Notes: generated by a model not told the origin, from the letters alone. A DNA stretch of 64,000 nucleotides from an uncultured Sulfurimonas sp. (GCF_963662755.1 NZ_OY759725.1:2245781-2309780), one strand, 5' to 3'; shown: positions 45,882 to 55,813, counted from the stretch's first letter. Translations and numbers: made by a program.

Positions 45882-47540
45882 ATGGCGTTCGATAACGAAT
45901 CATTTGAAGAAGAAGAAAATTTTGCAGAGATGTTTGCTGCAACAGAGAAACAGCAAGAATCAACTCGCATCGTAGAAGGTGAGATTGTTGAGATTCAAGC
46001 AGACGAGAATAGAGCATTAGTAGGTGTTGGCGATAAGCTAGAAGGTATTGTAAATCTTGATGAAATCCGTGGTGAAAACGGTGAATTATTATTTAATACT
46101 GGCGATAAAATAAAAGTAATGGTTATGGGATATTATAATGAACGTCCTAAAATTTCTTATACAAAAGTTTTAGAGCAACAAAAAACTATTGACTTTATTG
46201 AACTACACAAAGAAGACTTTGAAGAAGTAATTATCGAGGGTGTTATTACTAAGAAAAACCGTGGCGGTTATGTAGTAGAAGCAGATAATGTTTCTTTCTT
46301 TATGCCACGTTCATTAGCAGCTTTTAAAGATGGTGATGATGTAGTTGGTCGTAAAATAAAAGCTCAAGTTGTTAAAGTAGATGCTGCTGAGAACTCAATA
46401 GTTGTTTCTCGTCGTAAACTTTTTAATGAAGAGCGTAAGCGTAAAAAAGAAATCATTGATAAACTAATGGAAGACGATATTATTGTTGAAGGTACTATCA
46501 AAAAAATCACTAGCTATGGTATGTTCGTAGATGTTGGTGGTGTTGATGGTTTAGTACATTACAATGAAATTAGTTACAAAGGCCCAGTTAATCCGTCTAA
46601 ACTTTACAAAGAGGGTGATGTTGTAACGGTTAAAGCAATTTCATATGACAAAGATAAAAGACATCTTTCTCTATCAATAAAAGCTGTTCAACCAGACCCA
46701 TGGGCTGAAGTTGAGAGTGAATTAGATGAAGGCGATACAATTACAGTAACTGTTTCAAATATTGAAGCTTATGGTGTATTTGTTGACCTTGGAAATGATA
46801 TTGAAGGTTTCTTACATATCTCAGAAATAACTTGGGATAAAAATGTTAAAAACCCTAATGATTATTTAACTGTTGGTCAAGAAATTGATGTTGAAGTTAT
46901 TGAAATCAATCCTAAAACGCATAAATTACGTGTTTCATTAAAAAGACTTTTACCAAAACCATTTGATGAATTTACTAAAAATTTCAATGAAGGTGATGTA
47001 GTAACAGGTACTGTTACATCTCTTACTGATTTTGGTGCATTTGTACGTGTTGGTTCAGTTGAAGGATTACTTCATAATCAAGATATTTCTTGGGACAAAA
47101 ATACTAAATGTAAAGATGTTTTAAAATCAGGTGATGAAGTTGAAGTTAAAATTGCTAAAATCAATGCTGAAGATCAAAAAATATCTCTAAATCGTAAAAC
47201 TCTTTTAGAATCTCCTATAGATAAGTTTGCTACAAGTCATAAAATTAACTCTGTTGTAAATGGAACTATACGTGATATAAAAGATTTTGGCGTATTTATT
47301 TCTTTAGAAGATGGTGTAGATGCACTTATTCGTGATGAAGATTTATCTCCATTAGTAAAAGAAGAGTTAGAAATCGGTCAAGAAATAGAAGCTGCTATAG
47401 CTGTTATTGATACACGTAGAGATCGTATTCGTTTATCTGTTAAAAAATTAGACTATATTAAAAATCAAGCACTTTTAGAAGAGATTAATGATAATTCATC
47501 AAATTCTCTTGGTGATTTGATAAAAGATAAATTCAAATAA
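45882..47540 (+). CDS. rpsA: Ribosomal protein S1
   Basis: A 552-residue protein with about six S1 (OB-fold) repeats, visible as recurring GxxVxGxVxxIxxYGxFVDxGxxxGLxHxSE patterns such as KITSYGMFVDVGGVDGLVH and VTSLTDFGAFVRVGSVEGLL. It brings mRNA to the 30S subunit. The first two repeats are most divergent, as expected. A gene of unknown function starts 1 bp after it. Confidence 0.95.
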   Translation: MAFDNESFEEEENFAEMFAATEKQQESTRIVEGEIVEIQADENRALVGVGDKLEGIVNLDEIRGENGELLFNTGDKIKVMVMGYYNERPKISYTKVLEQQKTIDFIELHKEDFEEVIIEGVITKKNRGGYVVEADNVSFFMPRSLAAFKDGDDVVGRKIKAQVVKVDAAENSIVVSRRKLFNEERKRKKEIIDKLMEDDIIVEGTIKKITSYGMFVDVGGVDGLVHYNEISYKGPVNPSKLYKEGDVVTVKAISYDKDKRHLSLSIKAVQPDPWAEVESELDEGDTITVTVSNIEAYGVFVDLGNDIEGFLHISEITWDKNVKNPNDYLTVGQEIDVEVIEINPKTHKLRVSLKRLLPKPFDEFTKNFNEGDVVTGTVTSLTDFGAFVRVGSVEGLLHNQDISWDKNTKCKDVLKSGDEVEVKIAKINAEDQKISLNRKTLLESPIDKFATSHKINSVVNGTIRDIKDFGVFISLEDGVDALIRDEDLSPLVKEELEIGQEIEAAIAVIDTRRDRIRLSVKKLDYIKNQALLEEINDNSSNSLGDLIKDKFK

Positions 47541-47541
47541 G

Positions 47542-48021
47542 ATGCAAAAAGCATTAAAGTGGTTTTCTCCAGTCTTAGCACTTGGAGTTGCCATCTTTAT
47601 TATCTTTTTTTTAATCTCAATAAATCCTTCACAAGAACAAGATTATATTGAACCACTTGAACATAAGAGTGAAATAGTTCAACAAAAACCCAATGAAGTT
47701 TGGTTAAATCACTTTTCCAAAACTGAAAAACTAGGATATTTTTATCCTGTAAATGAAGCTAGTATAGAAGTTAGTTTAGATGAAACAATAGCTAGTAACA
47801 CTATTTATAAATTATCCGCCTCACTTTTAGATCCATATCAACTTTTTTGTCTAAAAGAAGAGTTAAAACAACATAAATTAAGATATTATCTCAAACGAGA
47901 TAAAAGTGGTGTAGAATTACTTATATATTCAAAAAATATTGAAAAACTAAACTCTTTAGTTAAAATATTGAAAAATTATCAAATTTCAGCCAAAGCAGAG
48001 CTGTATAAAGAGGATTCATAA
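47542..48021 (+). CDS. Membrane-anchored protein of unknown function between rpsA and serA
   Basis: A 159-residue protein with one N-terminal membrane helix (about residues 8-28), so most of it faces the periplasm. The C-terminal 75 residues (YKLSASLLDPYQLFCLKEEL ... VKILKNYQISAKAELY) have alternating beta/alpha segments reminiscent of SPOR domains, but this is only an impression. A small protein of this kind holds the same place between rpsA and serA in Campylobacter. No known function. Confidence 0.72.
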   Translation: MQKALKWFSPVLALGVAIFIIFFLISINPSQEQDYIEPLEHKSEIVQQKPNEVWLNHFSKTEKLGYFYPVNEASIEVSLDETIASNTIYKLSASLLDPYQLFCLKEELKQHKLRYYLKRDKSGVELLIYSKNIEKLNSLVKILKNYQISAKAELYKEDS

Positions 48022-48065
48022 TGATAAAAATGAAAATTCAATGCAAGGAGGCAATAGATGCCTAA
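48021..48065 (+). CDS. Possible 14-codon coupled minigene overlapping the serA start
   Basis: ATG at 48021 overlaps the previous stop (TAATG) and the frame MIKMKIQCKEAIDA ends at a TAA (48063-48065), 8 bases into serA. Ribosomes finishing the upstream gene could translate it, and it carries the strong serA SD (AAGGAGG) inside it. It is not enriched in serine codons, so it is not a classic attenuation peptide. Real translation is uncertain. Confidence 0.25.
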   Translation: MIKMKIQCKEAIDA

Positions 48066-49656
48066 TCATAAAAAACATACAATTGTAGTTTGTGACCATA
48101 TTCATGAAGCAGGTTTAGAGATGCTTCGTAATGATGAAAATATTAATTTTATAATGGCTGCAGACGAGGATAAAACTAAACTTGTTGAAGAAATTATTCC
48201 ATTGGCTGATGTAGCAATTACTAGAAGTTCAACTGATGTTGATGAATTTTTTATTAAACATGCTACTAATATGAAAGCTATTGTTAGAGCAGGTGTTGGT
48301 GTTGATAATGTAGATATTGATGGTTGTTCTAAAGAAGGAATTATCGTTATGAATGTACCAACTGCAAATACAATAGCAGCAGTTGAGCTTACAATGGCAC
48401 ATATGCTTTCATGTATGAGAATGTTCCCATACTCTCATGATCATCTTAAAAACCAAAGAATTTGGAAAAGAGAAAAATGGTATGGATATGAGATGAAAGG
48501 TAAAAAGCTTGGTGTTATCGGTTTTGGTAATATCGGTTCTCGTGTTGCAAAAAGAGCTAAATCTTTTGAGATGGATATAATTGCTTATGATCCGTATATA
48601 CATCCATCAAAAGTAACCGACCTTGATATGACTTACACTAAAGATTTTTCAGATATTTTAGCTTGTGATATTATTACTATTCACACTCCTAAAAATCAAG
48701 AAACACTTAACATGATTGATGAAGCAGAGATTGCTCAAATGAAAGATGGTGTAGTTTTAATCAACTGTGCTAGAGGTGGTCTTTATAATGAAGAAGCACT
48801 TTACAATAATCTTAAATCTGAAAAAATTCGTTTTGCAGGTATCGATGTATTTAACAAAGAACCAGCTACTAATCATCCATTATTAGATTTAGATAATATT
48901 GTTGTATCTCCTCACTTAGGTGCTAACACTTATGAGTCTCAGTATAATATTGGAACAGAAGCTGCACAAAATGCTATCGAAGCTGCTAAAGGTATCTCTT
49001 TTGCTCATGCAATGAACTTGCCTATTGATGAGAGTAAAATTCCATCATTTGTAAAACCATTTTTAGAAATGGGACAAAAGATTGGTTTCTTAGCATCTCA
49101 AATAAACCAATCACAAATAGTAGCTATAAAAGTTAGCGGTCAAGGTGAAATATCTAAGTATGTTGAATCTCTATCTACTTTTGTAGCAGTTGGAGCTATG
49201 AGTCAAAACTCAAGCGATACTATTAACTATGTAAATGCAGAGTTTGTAGCAAAAGAAAAAGGTATAAAAATAGAATCAGAATCTCTTAATGATTCTGCTG
49301 TATATAAAAATTTAATAACTGTTAAGCTTACAACATCAGAAGGTACTACTACAATTAGCGCTACTATTTTTGATGATGGTGTTAAGCGTATGGTTGCTAT
49401 TGATGGTTTTGATATAGAAGTGGCTCTTAAGGGAGATATGATTTTATTTAAAAACAGTGATGTGCCTGGTGTTATTGGTAGCATAGGCTCAACATTAGCA
49501 AAAAACAATGTAAATATTGCTGACTTTTCATTAGCTAGAAATAAAGATTCAGAAGCTTTAGCTGTAATCCTAGTGGATAATGCTGTAAATGAAAAAACTC
49601 TTAATGAACTAGCTTCACTAGAAGCTTGTTTAAGCGTTGATTACGCAAGAGTATAA
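48058..49656 (+). CDS. serA: D-3-phosphoglycerate dehydrogenase
   Basis: A 532-residue enzyme, first step of serine synthesis. NAD site GVIGFGNIGSRVAKRA near 152, catalytic Arg in INCARGGL, Glu in FNKEPATNHPL and His in SPHLGANTYESQ. The C-terminal part has an intervening domain and an ACT domain (VPGVIGSIGSTLAKNNVNIADFSLAR), where serine feedback usually acts. SD AAGGAGG is strong. A stem-loop terminator follows. Confidence 0.96.
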   Translation: MPNHKKHTIVVCDHIHEAGLEMLRNDENINFIMAADEDKTKLVEEIIPLADVAITRSSTDVDEFFIKHATNMKAIVRAGVGVDNVDIDGCSKEGIIVMNVPTANTIAAVELTMAHMLSCMRMFPYSHDHLKNQRIWKREKWYGYEMKGKKLGVIGFGNIGSRVAKRAKSFEMDIIAYDPYIHPSKVTDLDMTYTKDFSDILACDIITIHTPKNQETLNMIDEAEIAQMKDGVVLINCARGGLYNEEALYNNLKSEKIRFAGIDVFNKEPATNHPLLDLDNIVVSPHLGANTYESQYNIGTEAAQNAIEAAKGISFAHAMNLPIDESKIPSFVKPFLEMGQKIGFLASQINQSQIVAIKVSGQGEISKYVESLSTFVAVGAMSQNSSDTINYVNAEFVAKEKGIKIESESLNDSAVYKNLITVKLTTSEGTTTISATIFDDGVKRMVAIDGFDIEVALKGDMILFKNSDVPGVIGSIGSTLAKNNVNIADFSLARNKDSEALAVILVDNAVNEKTLNELASLEACLSVDYARV

Positions 49657-49660
49657 ACTT

Positions 49661-49686
49661 TTAAACCTCTTCTTTTAGAGGTTTAA
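49661..49686 (+). terminator. serA terminator
   Basis: TTAAACCTCT and AGAGGTTTAA form a perfect 10 bp stem with a TCTTTT loop, 5 bp past the serA stop. A strong intrinsic-like hairpin, though the trailing T-run is short. Confidence 0.7.
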
Positions 49687-49741
49687 TCCTCATTAATACT
49701 TTTAATATGTTATAAAATAGATATAAAAAGAAGAGAAGATA

Positions 49742-51748
49742 ATGCCTCAAAAATTAGCCCCAAATCTTTTAAGTATAATTGATTCAATTGAAAACAATCG
49801 TTTACAAATAGTTAGTGAATGGATTGAATTAGATACAGTAAAACTAGTTTTTCAAAGATATAAAATTGATTCTATAAAATTTAAAAAAAATTATGGAATT
49901 TCAATTTTAGAATACTTTATTGATGTTGTTAGGGAAGAAAAAAAAGTTGGTGATTGTCCTACAATGAGTAGGGTAATAAATTTTTTATTAGATAAACATA
50001 TAACTCCTAAAGATGTTTTTGATATCTGTATGGGACTGAGAAAATCACTTGTAAATTATTTATTTAATAAAAAACTTATTGAACATAATAGTATGAAGAT
50101 TATGGATGAAGTGTCCAATATTTACGATGCTAACTTATCTGGAGTACTTGGTTTATTTACTTCTCATTATGAAAATAAACAACAAACTATACAAAAAATA
50201 GTAGCTAGACAAAAAAAGTTTTCACAGATTACGAAAATATTAAATTTTGTAAATACAAAAATTATTATTGTACAAAATGAGCATATTATATTTGCAAATA
50301 AACCATTTTTAGAAGTTGTTGGAATAGATAACATAAAAGAGTTTGCAATAAATTATTCTAATACATTTAGCTTTATGAAAAATGTTGAAAGTTCTTGTAG
50401 TGTTAAGTTTGATTTAGAAAATATTGATGAGTGGTTACACGCTGTTTACAACTCTCATAAACCATTTACAACAGAGATATTTAATAAAAAAAGACTAGAG
50501 TCGTTTACATATAGTGCTCACGTAACAACTCTTCCACAAAGTGAACCTATAAAGTACATAATTAGCTTTAATGGTGTCTCAGCCTATGTGGCTGATGAGG
50601 CAATTATCAAGGATAAACTTGAACACGATAAATTAACTAAGTTATATAATTATGCTAAATTTATTCATGTAATGAGTGAAGAACAACGTAAAGCACTTGC
50701 AAATAATATTCAACTTGCTATGGTTGTAGTTGATATTCCTGAGTTAAAAGAAATAAATAAAAAACTAGGTATGGATGTTGGTGATAAAACAATAATAGAA
50801 GTCGCTAAAAAACTTAAATCTCAAGCACAAGATGGAATGATTATCGCTCGTTTAGAAGGAAGTAGATTTGGGGTATTAATGCAATATGAGCATGAACAAG
50901 AAGCATATGATTGGTGTAGTGAACTTTATGAAGATTTAAATAAAACTTCTCAACGTAAAACAGTATCCATCACAGCTTTTGATTTAGCAGAAACATTAAA
51001 TAGTGTTCAAATTAGAGCACATGTTCTTATCGATGATATAAATCTTTTACAAGAGGGAACTGTAGCTACAGATTTTGAAAATATAATATTGTATGAACCT
51101 ATAGAAAATCAAAAAAAATTCACAGATAGATTAAAAAATATAAAAAGTATTAAATCTACAATTTACTATAAAGGGCTATCTGTAGTTGCTGATAATAAAA
51201 TAATCCATACAGATAAAGATAGCATTATAATTAAACTTCCAAAAAAAGAATTTTATGTTATACAATATAATAAGTGCATATATTTAGAGTTTCCTATACT
51301 TGGCTGGGTTAAAGCTTCTATATATAGTGTTGATGAGAAAAATAATTCGGTGACAATAAATCGTTTTAGAATTTATAAAGATACCCCTTTAAAACGCAAG
51401 TTATTTAGAGTAGAAGCAGAAGAAGATATGAGTGTCCATCTGTCTTGTGATAATACAGAAAATGATGGCATTGTTTATGATATGAATGAAGAATGTATTG
51501 CAATAATAATAAAACGTAAAAAGAATTTAGATGAAGGAAGTTTTGTATTTATAAATACTACATTAAATATAAACAATATAATGACTTCTTTTATATCAGA
51601 AACTACTGTAAAAAAAATAGAAAAATTAAAAAGTGGCTTTAAGATTATACTTTTATGTCATTTGGATAATTCAAATAAAAATCTTATAAAAGAGTACATT
51701 GCTAAACGTCAAATAGCTATTATAAATGAATTAAAAGATAAGTTATAA
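49742..51748 (+). CDS. Signalling protein with degenerate GGDEF and PilZ-like domains
   Basis: A 668-residue cytoplasmic protein. Residues 1-140 are helical and resemble RsbR/RsbU-type N-terminal regions; about 160-280 looks like a PAS domain; 295-455 is a GGDEF fold, but the active-site loop reads LEGSRFG (371-377) instead of RxGGDEF, so no cyclase activity is expected. The C-terminal part has RKLFR (552-556), matching the RxxxR of PilZ domains, then DMNEEC (580-585) where DxSxxG is usual. It could bind cyclic di-GMP or GTP as a receptor. No membrane segment. Function unknown. Confidence 0.72.
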   Translation: MPQKLAPNLLSIIDSIENNRLQIVSEWIELDTVKLVFQRYKIDSIKFKKNYGISILEYFIDVVREEKKVGDCPTMSRVINFLLDKHITPKDVFDICMGLRKSLVNYLFNKKLIEHNSMKIMDEVSNIYDANLSGVLGLFTSHYENKQQTIQKIVARQKKFSQITKILNFVNTKIIIVQNEHIIFANKPFLEVVGIDNIKEFAINYSNTFSFMKNVESSCSVKFDLENIDEWLHAVYNSHKPFTTEIFNKKRLESFTYSAHVTTLPQSEPIKYIISFNGVSAYVADEAIIKDKLEHDKLTKLYNYAKFIHVMSEEQRKALANNIQLAMVVVDIPELKEINKKLGMDVGDKTIIEVAKKLKSQAQDGMIIARLEGSRFGVLMQYEHEQEAYDWCSELYEDLNKTSQRKTVSITAFDLAETLNSVQIRAHVLIDDINLLQEGTVATDFENIILYEPIENQKKFTDRLKNIKSIKSTIYYKGLSVVADNKIIHTDKDSIIIKLPKKEFYVIQYNKCIYLEFPILGWVKASIYSVDEKNNSVTINRFRIYKDTPLKRKLFRVEAEEDMSVHLSCDNTENDGIVYDMNEECIAIIIKRKKNLDEGSFVFINTTLNINNIMTSFISETTVKKIEKLKSGFKIILLCHLDNSNKNLIKEYIAKRQIAIINELKDKL

Positions 51749-51773
51749 CTAGAATAGCTTAACTATCTAGTTA
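51746..51773. terminator. Bidirectional stem-loop between the GGDEF-like gene and the RND operon
   Basis: TAACTAGAATAG and CTATCTAGTTA pair over 11 bp with one bulged A and a CTTAA loop, between two convergent genes; an A/T-rich tail follows on both sides. Confidence 0.6.
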
Positions 51774-51782
51774 TATATAATT

Positions 51783-53465
51783 TTAAGCTAAGTTAAAATG
51801 TTTTTGTAAATCTGCTTTAAATAGAAGTACAGGCACAACAATTAAAGATGCTACAACCGCTGCTATTGTTCCAAATATAAGTGCTACTCCAAGACCACCA
51901 AATACTGCATCTCCTGCAAGAAGTGTAGATGCTAAAATAATAGCTGCTGCTGTTAGAAAAATAGGCTTAGCACGTGTTGCTGTAGCGTAAGCTATAGCTT
52001 CTGCTTTGTTCATCTTTTTTTCACTCATAAGTGATTTTGTAAAGTCTATAAGTAGGAGTGAATTACGAGAACTGATACCTATAAGCGCTATAAATCCGAT
52101 AAGTGATGTCGCAGTTAAAAAGAAAGTGTCAGCTGTAAAAATGTCCATAATCCAATGACCTACAATTACTCCTATTATAGATAAAAAAGAACCTAAAAGA
52201 ATGATGCCACTTAGAGTGTAGCTTTTGTAGTAGATGACCATTAACAAAAAGATAAGAATTAGTGCAGCTATAAATGCAGCACCAAGTTCAACAAAAGTAT
52301 CTAGAGTGACTTCCATCTCTCCATCCCAGATTATTTGATAAACATTTTTTGTTATTTTATCTGTAAGTTTTAGATTAAATAGACCTGTTTTTTCTATTTC
52401 ATATTTATCACTAAATGTATCTAAAATCATATTTCTTGCATCCATTAGAGGATATACTTGGGAGAGCATATCCGTCTCAGCCATAACATTTGTCATTTGA
52501 TGAAGATTTTTACTCATAATAAGAGGGTTTGATTTTTTAGGATAGATGCTAACTAACTCTGTAATAGGAGTCATCATTCCCATTTGATTCATAAGTTTTA
52601 AAGATGAAAGCTTAGCTTTTATGGCATTAATATCTTTAGTTGTAAACCTTTTTGAATCTTGAGAGAGAGATAAATAAATAGGAATTTGATCATTATAAAC
52701 ATCAGAATTTTTTACAGATATTTGCATTCCCTCAAAAGCTAAATATAATATGTCATTTAACTGTTTTATGCTTATGCCTGAACGAGATACTTTTGTACTA
52801 TCAACCTGAATCTCAAAAGTGTCATAAATTTCATCTTGCATAATATCTATGTCAACTAAACCATCTGTCTTTTTAAATACATCTGAGACTCTATTTGATA
52901 ACTCTCTAATTCCATCAGCATCACTACCATAAACTTCAGCAACTATAGCCGCTAAAACTGGAGGACCTGCTGGAGGTTCTACGAAAGATACAACTGTTTG
53001 AGGATGCAACGATTCACAATTTTTTACAATAACGGGTCTTATACGCTGAACCATCATATATGAGGGTTCACTTCTGTCATGTTTTTTTGTAAGGTTTAAA
53101 ACTATTTCTGCAACATTTTCAGAGTTTTTGAAATGTGAACCTTTAATTAAACCTGCAAAATCAAGTGGAGCACCCATACCTAAAAAAACTTCTATATCTA
53201 AAACTTCGTTTTCTTTTTGTATATAGCCGACTATACAGTCTGTAACTTCCTTTGTCTGTTCTATTGAACTTCCATTTGCAAGCGTTGCATAGATGTTAAA
53301 AGTATCATTATTTTTTCCAGGAAGCATTTTTGCCAAAACCATTTTACTTGGAGCGATCATAAGCACTGAAAGTATGAAAGCTATAAGAGTTCCAAATAAG
53401 ATAATTTTTCTTTGTAAACCACTTTGGATGCCATTTAAAACAGCCTTTTCAAATTTCTCAAACAT
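51783..53465 (-). CDS. RND efflux pump, C-terminal half (separate gene)
   Basis: A 560-residue protein equal to the second half of a usual RND pump (TM7 to TM12 plus the second periplasmic porter/docking loops). It starts with a cytoplasmic segment and TM7 (FGTLIAFILSVLMIA), has the large periplasmic loop, and ends with five helices including ALIGISSRNSLLLIDF. Its ATG overlaps the stop of the N-terminal half (TAATG), with AAGGAGG just upstream. The split falls exactly between the two internal repeats, and both genes keep all their helices, so it is a true two-gene pump and not a frameshift. Confidence 0.88.
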   Translation of the reverse strand: MFEKFEKAVLNGIQSGLQRKIILFGTLIAFILSVLMIAPSKMVLAKMLPGKNNDTFNIYATLANGSSIEQTKEVTDCIVGYIQKENEVLDIEVFLGMGAPLDFAGLIKGSHFKNSENVAEIVLNLTKKHDRSEPSYMMVQRIRPVIVKNCESLHPQTVVSFVEPPAGPPVLAAIVAEVYGSDADGIRELSNRVSDVFKKTDGLVDIDIMQDEIYDTFEIQVDSTKVSRSGISIKQLNDILYLAFEGMQISVKNSDVYNDQIPIYLSLSQDSKRFTTKDINAIKAKLSSLKLMNQMGMMTPITELVSIYPKKSNPLIMSKNLHQMTNVMAETDMLSQVYPLMDARNMILDTFSDKYEIEKTGLFNLKLTDKITKNVYQIIWDGEMEVTLDTFVELGAAFIAALILIFLLMVIYYKSYTLSGIILLGSFLSIIGVIVGHWIMDIFTADTFFLTATSLIGFIALIGISSRNSLLLIDFTKSLMSEKKMNKAEAIAYATATRAKPIFLTAAAIILASTLLAGDAVFGGLGVALIFGTIAAVVASLIVVPVLLFKADLQKHFNLA

Positions 53466-55057
53466 TAATGACCTCCTTTTTTATCAAAATCTGGTCTTTT
53501 TAGCATCCTAAGAGCTAAATATGGTGTAAAAATATATGCAACAAATAATGAAGCTATAAGAGCAACAGGAACATTTGCAGGGATTGGTTTCATAAACTGA
53601 CCCATCATCTGCCCAACAAATGCCATAGGAACCATAGTCATAATAATAGCAAGAGTTGCAATGTTTGTCGGAGGACCTATCTCATCAGTTGCACGAACCA
53701 TCAGGTCATCTGCACTACAGTGAGCAGATGCTTTATCATGGTAGTGTCTGTGAATATTTTCTATAACAATAATAGCAGCATCTACAAGAAGACCAAGTGA
53801 GAGTAAAAATGCAAACAGCGTAATTCTGTTGATAGTTTGACCTGTTAAGTAAGCTACAAAAAGTGTAATTGCTAAAATAGCAGGGACAGTAAAAGTAACT
53901 ATTAGAGATTCTCTCCAACCAAGCACAAGCACAAGTAATATAGCGATAATTACTATAGATAACAAAAGGTGAAAAACAAGTTCATTAACAGCTTCATTTG
54001 CTCTTTCTCCATCATTTCTAGTGATAACATAGTTTATGCCATTTTCATGCAAATACTCTTTATATGTAGCAAGTTCTGTTTTTACAGCATCTGCAATTAC
54101 AACGGCATTTGTACCTTGAAGTTTTGAAACTGTGAGAGTAACTTGATCTTGAAGATCTTTAAACTTGCCGCTTTCATCTCTTACACTGATTTGAACTGAT
54201 TTGAAGTTTTGAATATCGTAAGATTTTTCAACTTTTGCTATTTGATTTAGATAGATTGGAGAACCCATATATTGAGCTACTATAATATTTCCTATATCTT
54301 TTGCATCATCAATCGCATTTTTAACACCCATCATAAGAATTTTATTGTCTTGTGTGCGGTTTTTAACTGATGGAACACTGTAAGATAGAGATTGAACAGC
54401 TTGAACAATTTGCCCCATTGAGAGGTTATAACCTGAGAGTTTATGAAGATCAACTTCTATATTAAACTGTGTTTTGTTTCCACCTTTTAACTCAGTTACA
54501 GCAACATTTTCAAGACCATTAACATGATGCTGTATATTTTTTACTTTTTCGTAAAGTTCTGTTTTGCTCATATCTTTGTCATTTGAGTAAAATGCTACAG
54601 ATACAACAGGAATATCAACATCGATATCAAGAGGTTTTATGATTGGATTCATAGCTCCTTTTGGAAATATGTCTGAGTTTTGCATGATTTTATCATAGAC
54701 TTTAAGGTTAGAATCTTCTTTTTCTTCACCTATAAAAAAGGCTGCATTTACGACACCAACATTATCCATAGCAGTTCCATAAATATGTTCAACACCCTTT
54801 ACTTCTTTTAGTTTTCTCTCTAATGGTTTAACTATTACTTTTTGAATCTCAGCTGCACTTGCACCTGGGAGTGCCACTATAACAGTAGACCCACTAACAA
54901 CCATTTGAGGATTTTCTTCTCTTGGCATAATCATAAGTGATAAGTAGCCAATAGATAGTAGAAAAACACCAAGTACAATTGTTAGAGGGTTTCGTAAAAA
55001 TCCTTTGGCTAACTTACCAGCTGAGTCAGTTGGTACATAAGTTTTCATCTTTTGCAT
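53465..55057 (-). CDS. RND efflux pump, N-terminal half (separate gene)
   Basis: A 530-residue protein with TM1 (PLTIVLGVFLLSIGYLSLMI), a periplasmic porter loop and TM2-TM6, ending right after TM6. TM4 reads LLVDAAIIVIEN: one proton-relay aspartate is present while the second, found in AcrB as DD, is Ala, as in metal-type RND pumps. The substrate cannot be named. It follows the adaptor gene by 9 bp and is coupled to the other half by a one-base overlap. Confidence 0.9.
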   Translation of the reverse strand: MQKMKTYVPTDSAGKLAKGFLRNPLTIVLGVFLLSIGYLSLMIMPREENPQMVVSGSTVIVALPGASAAEIQKVIVKPLERKLKEVKGVEHIYGTAMDNVGVVNAAFFIGEEKEDSNLKVYDKIMQNSDIFPKGAMNPIIKPLDIDVDIPVVSVAFYSNDKDMSKTELYEKVKNIQHHVNGLENVAVTELKGGNKTQFNIEVDLHKLSGYNLSMGQIVQAVQSLSYSVPSVKNRTQDNKILMMGVKNAIDDAKDIGNIIVAQYMGSPIYLNQIAKVEKSYDIQNFKSVQISVRDESGKFKDLQDQVTLTVSKLQGTNAVVIADAVKTELATYKEYLHENGINYVITRNDGERANEAVNELVFHLLLSIVIIAILLVLVLGWRESLIVTFTVPAILAITLFVAYLTGQTINRITLFAFLLSLGLLVDAAIIVIENIHRHYHDKASAHCSADDLMVRATDEIGPPTNIATLAIIMTMVPMAFVGQMMGQFMKPIPANVPVALIASLFVAYIFTPYLALRMLKRPDFDKKGGH

Positions 55058-55066
55058 AGTTAAACC

Positions 55067-55813
55067 TTAGTTTATTTCTACAGTTGCATACATACCAGGA
55101 TAAACTGATTTGTTGTTACTTGTAAAAGAAACTTTGATTTTAAAAGTATGAGTCATAGGATTTGAACTTGGTATGATGGCTGTAACTTTTCCCTTACTTT
55201 TGATGTTAAGAGATGGTATATTTACCATAACTTCTGTTCCATGTTTGATTCTATTTAAATCATTTTCAGCAATTTCTGCAGATATTTTAAGACTACTTAA
55301 ATCTGAAAGTATTATAGCTGGCATCCCTGGCATTGCCATCTCGCCTACTTTTATGTTTTTTGCAACTACAACACCACTATTTGGTGCTTTAACGTTTAAA
55401 TATCTGTATTGATTTTGAACTTCTTGAAGTCTTGCTTTTGCTATAGATATCATATCTTGAAGATTAAGAGCAGCTAGTTCAAGATTTTCTACTTCATATT
55501 TTGAAACCATATCTTTTTCTAAAAGTCTTTTGTATCTATCAAGGTTTAGTTTTACATTTGAGTATTGGTTTTGATACATCTGAAGGCTAAGTTCTGATTG
55601 TCTAGCAGCCGAATCAATCTCTCTTGAGTCGATAGAATAAAGAATCTGATCTTTTACAACTCTCTCTCCTTCACTTACATTCACTTCAGTAACAAAGCCC
55701 ATAAAACGGCTTGTAATCATCTTTTGGTTGTCTGAAATAACACTTCCTGAGAGAGTAAGAGTCTCAGCTATAAGAGATGCTCCAAGTGCTATTAATATTA
55801 AAAGTTTTTTCAT
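55067..55813 (-). CDS. RND periplasmic adaptor (membrane fusion protein)
   Basis: A 248-residue exported protein with signal peptide (LLILIALGASLIA). It has the barrel-sandwich halves (GFVTEVNVSEGERVVKDQ and VKAPNSGVVVAKNIKVGEMAMPG) around a short coiled-coil hairpin (about 85-140), then a beta-barrel (LKISAEIAENDLNRI). It lacks the extra C-terminal domain and is shorter than AcrA (about 400). It links the split RND pump to the TolC protein encoded upstream, with which it overlaps by one base. Confidence 0.9.
   Translation of the reverse strand: MKKLLILIALGASLIAETLTLSGSVISDNQKMITSRFMGFVTEVNVSEGERVVKDQILYSIDSREIDSAARQSELSLQMYQNQYSNVKLNLDRYKRLLEKDMVSKYEVENLELAALNLQDMISIAKARLQEVQNQYRYLNVKAPNSGVVVAKNIKVGEMAMPGMPAIILSDLSSLKISAEIAENDLNRIKHGTEVMVNIPSLNIKSKGKVTAIIPSSNPMTHTFKIKVSFTSNNKSVYPGMYATVEIN

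Noticed and set aside
51783..55057. Split RND pump as a frameshift pseudogene
   Set aside because: Both halves are complete to the domain boundary, and the junction carries a strong SD and a TAATG start, so it looks designed.
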